Part shown: positions 62,381 to 64,000 of the stretch, piece by piece
Layout of the letters: each line of letters begins with the position of its first letter
Position numbering within the stretch: the stretch's first letter is position 1
Translations under genes and position numbers: made by a program
The notes under the pieces: model-generated
What the model was told of the DNA's origin: nothing
What the model saw: only the letters and a program-made list of their open reading frames with translations
Database searches by the model: none
From: Alteromonas macleodii
GTDB lineage: Bacteria; Pseudomonadota; Gammaproteobacteria; Enterobacterales; Alteromonadaceae
Assembly (NCBI RefSeq): GCF_903772925.1
Contig: NZ_LR812090.1
Coordinates: 1,322,333-1,386,332, forward strand
DNA: 64,000 nt
Direction of reading: 5' to 3'

Positions 62381-62441
62381 TTCAGACTCTTTTTGTTATA
62401 TGTTTATGAAAAAGTGAGAGCGAACCGGTAGTTTTTTATCG

Positions 62442-62774
62442 CTAACCACCAGCGAGCTTAACTTTGTACCCTTTGTCGGTAAGTAGCGAGCGCAGTTTTT
62501 CTCTATCATTAGTTTGCACCTCAATGACACCTTCTTTCACTGCACCGCCGCAACCGCATTTCTTTTTTAGTTCTGAGCCTAATTTCTTTAGTTCATCTGC
62601 AGGGAGATCCAACCCCTTAATTAACGACACGCCTTTCCCTTTGCGACCTTTTGTTTCTCGATGAATACGAACTACGCCGTCAGTAGACACTGACCGTTGC
62701 TCAGCTTTTTGCTCAGGCTTTATTTTGCCGCTCTGTGTGCTGTAAACCAAAAGAGCGTCTTGCCAATCTTGCAT
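62442..62774 (-). CDS. yciH: SUI1/YciH-family translation initiation factor
   Basis: A 110-residue protein with the SUI1 domain: GRKGKGVSLIKGLDLPADELKKLGSELKKKCGCGGAVKEGVIEVQ (about 42-87), ending GYKVKLAGG. YciH is related to eukaryotic eIF1 and may increase the fidelity of start selection. It is divergent to the STAS gene. ATG 62774. Confidence 0.92.
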   Translation of the reverse strand: MQDWQDALLVYSTQSGKIKPEQKAEQRSVSTDGVVRIHRETKGRKGKGVSLIKGLDLPADELKKLGSELKKKCGCGGAVKEGVIEVQTNDREKLRSLLTDKGYKVKLAGG

Positions 62775-62944
62775 AAATACCTCAATAAATTCTGTAAAAC
62801 CATCTTTAATACACTAAACAAAGTGTAATCATACGAAAGTTTAATTAGCCTTCGATGGCGATGTAGAAAAGTTCAACTAGAATAAGGATAGCAAAGATAA
62901 AAGCATGTATTGAAGCATTTCTGCTGACATTTTAAGGAAAGCAT

Positions 62945-63250
62945 ATGGAAATAACGTCAAGCTATCAAAATCAAGGGAAAGTGTTAGTTATAGATGTGGG
63001 TACAAAGTTCGACTTCAGCAAAGTAGAAGACTTTAGAAACGCCTACAGTGAGCTTAACAATGATGTGAGTCATATCACTGTGGATCTATCTCGTACAGAG
63101 TACATGGATAGCTCAGCCTTAGGCATGTTGTTGAATATGCAAAAAACACTAGCCGAAAGAACGCTTACGTACAGTATCGAAAATGCCAGACCCCAAGTGG
63201 CTAAGATCCTCAAAATATCCCGGTTCGATAAGAAGTTCGACATTAAATAG
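62945..63250 (+). CDS. STAS-domain protein (anti-sigma factor antagonist-like)
   Basis: A 101-residue single STAS domain. The phosphorylatable Ser region is DSSALGMLL, as in SpoIIAA/RsbV, and AAGGAAAG precedes the start. Its partner phosphatase is very likely the next gene, 20 bases downstream. In partner switching, phosphorylation releases or blocks the antagonist's binding to an anti-sigma/kinase. Kinase and target lie outside the window. Confidence 0.9.
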   Translation: MEITSSYQNQGKVLVIDVGTKFDFSKVEDFRNAYSELNNDVSHITVDLSRTEYMDSSALGMLLNMQKTLAERTLTYSIENARPQVAKILKISRFDKKFDIK

Positions 63251-63270
63251 CCTGTAGAAAGGACCCTCTT

Positions 63271-64000
63271 TTGAAAATCCTTATTGTTGATGATGAGGCT
63301 ATCAACCGTACTTTATTGACTAACATGCTTTACAACGCAGGCTATAAAAAATGCGTAGAAGCCGTTAATGGCGTAGAGGCGATTGAAAAGTTTATTGAAG
63401 AGCAGCCAGATCTTGTGCTGCTTGATGTGGTAATGCCTGGCCTGTCAGGCTTTGATGTTGCGCCTAAAATTAGACAACTCGCAAAAGGCCCTTATCTTCC
63501 CATTCTTTTTATCACTGCTTTAGAAGATAAAGACAGTCTAGTACGCTGTTTGGAAGTAGGAGGCAATGATTTTGCAACGAAACCTTTCGACCGTCATATT
63601 TTAATAGCAAAAATTCGAGCGCATTTAAAAATACGCGCGCTAAGTGAATACGTTGATGAACAAAACAAAACACTACGAGTTTTTAACCAACGGGTGGCCC
63701 GCGAACATTCCATCGTAGAACATATATTCAGTCATGCTATTGTTAATCGGCCAGAAGTGCAGGCTCACTTCGACTGTTTCCTTAAACCTGCTGAAACTTT
63801 TAACGGCGACTTATTTCTGTGTGAAGCAAGCCCAAGTGGTGGCATCTATTTCATTGTAGGAGATTTTACCGGCCATGGCCTTGCCTCGGCCATTGGAGCG
63901 CTGCCTGTAACCCGTGCGTTTCAGGAGTTAAGTCAGCAAGGTGTATCTGTATCTGAAATTGTTAGCGAACTAAATCAAATACTCATCAGGTTTTTACCCA
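63271..64000 (+). CDS. Receiver-PP2C (SpoIIE-type) phosphatase (partial)
   Basis: The gene starts at TTG 63271, with AAAGGA eight bases upstream, and runs off the right edge after about 243 codons. Residues 1-120 are a receiver domain: VDDE, phosphoacceptor Asp in LLDVVMPGLSGFD, TKPF. A short coiled linker (about 125-160) leads into a PP2C/SpoIIE domain with FNGDLFLCEA and GDFTGHGLASAIGALP, the metal-binding Asp motifs. It should dephosphorylate the STAS protein. Similar proteins in other Gammaproteobacteria carry a C-terminal kinase domain, which may lie beyond the edge. Confidence 0.92.
   Translation, partial: MKILIVDDEAINRTLLTNMLYNAGYKKCVEAVNGVEAIEKFIEEQPDLVLLDVVMPGLSGFDVAPKIRQLAKGPYLPILFITALEDKDSLVRCLEVGGNDFATKPFDRHILIAKIRAHLKIRALSEYVDEQNKTLRVFNQRVAREHSIVEHIFSHAIVNRPEVQAHFDCFLKPAETFNGDLFLCEASPSGGIYFIVGDFTGHGLASAIGALPVTRAFQELSQQGVSVSEIVSELNQILIRFLP

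Noticed and set aside
1..64000. tRNA, rRNA, CRISPR array, prophage, integron or insertion sequence
   Set aside because: By eye no cloverleaf, repeat-spacer array, transposase or integrase frame was found.

Overview
The window is a stretch of ordinary chromosome from a marine gammaproteobacterium, most probably Alteromonas or a close Alteromonadales relative. This rests on remembered family resemblance and gene company (fadI-fadJ next to a MoxR/Bat operon, ffh with ypjD and a CorC-type transporter, rpsP-rimM-trmD-rplS followed by aroF-tyrA and pheA). No search was run. The DNA is moderately AT-rich and almost fully coding. Many starts are GTG or TTG behind good ribosome binding sites. I saw no rRNA, tRNA, CRISPR array, prophage or insertion sequence.

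Left part (1-16770, all on the minus strand). Sulfate assimilation cysD-cysC-cysQ (cysQ runs off the edge, and cysN is not in its usual place). A sodium/proline symporter. A membrane diguanylate cyclase. An ECF sigma factor with a DUF3379 membrane partner. A DUF885 lipoprotein. A six-gene MoxR-DUF58-DUF4381-BatA-BatB/C-BatD operon with 1-8 base overlaps.

Middle part (16771-38239). The fadI-fadJ beta-oxidation operon, two small membrane or secreted proteins, a 1518-residue propeller-PAS-GGDEF-EAL sensor, an M16 protease, sixA, a CorC-type transporter, ypjD and ffh, then two lipoproteins of unknown role.

Accessory-looking part (38240-52400). Three translationally coupled genes encode an SMC-like ATPase with hinge and two smaller partners. 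It looks like a MukB/MksB-type condensin written in the order B-E-F instead of the usual F-E-B, with no JetD-like nuclease gene. A TerB-like protein, a lipoprotein hydrolase, an RND pump with adaptor and an ABC exporter follow.

Right part (52658-64000). A FrnE-like DsbA protein, the rpsP-rimM-trmD-rplS operon, a TRIC channel, an enoyl-CoA hydratase-like protein, then the branch enzymes of aromatic amino-acid synthesis. A near-perfect TyrR box lies on the -10 element in front of aroF-tyrA. In front of pheA I find an unannotated 19-residue leader peptide with six Phe codons and a complete attenuator (mutually exclusive antiterminator and terminator). The window ends in signalling genes: a two-receiver response regulator, a YciH/SUI1 protein, a STAS protein and the start of a receiver-PP2C phosphatase, which together suggest a partner-switching module.
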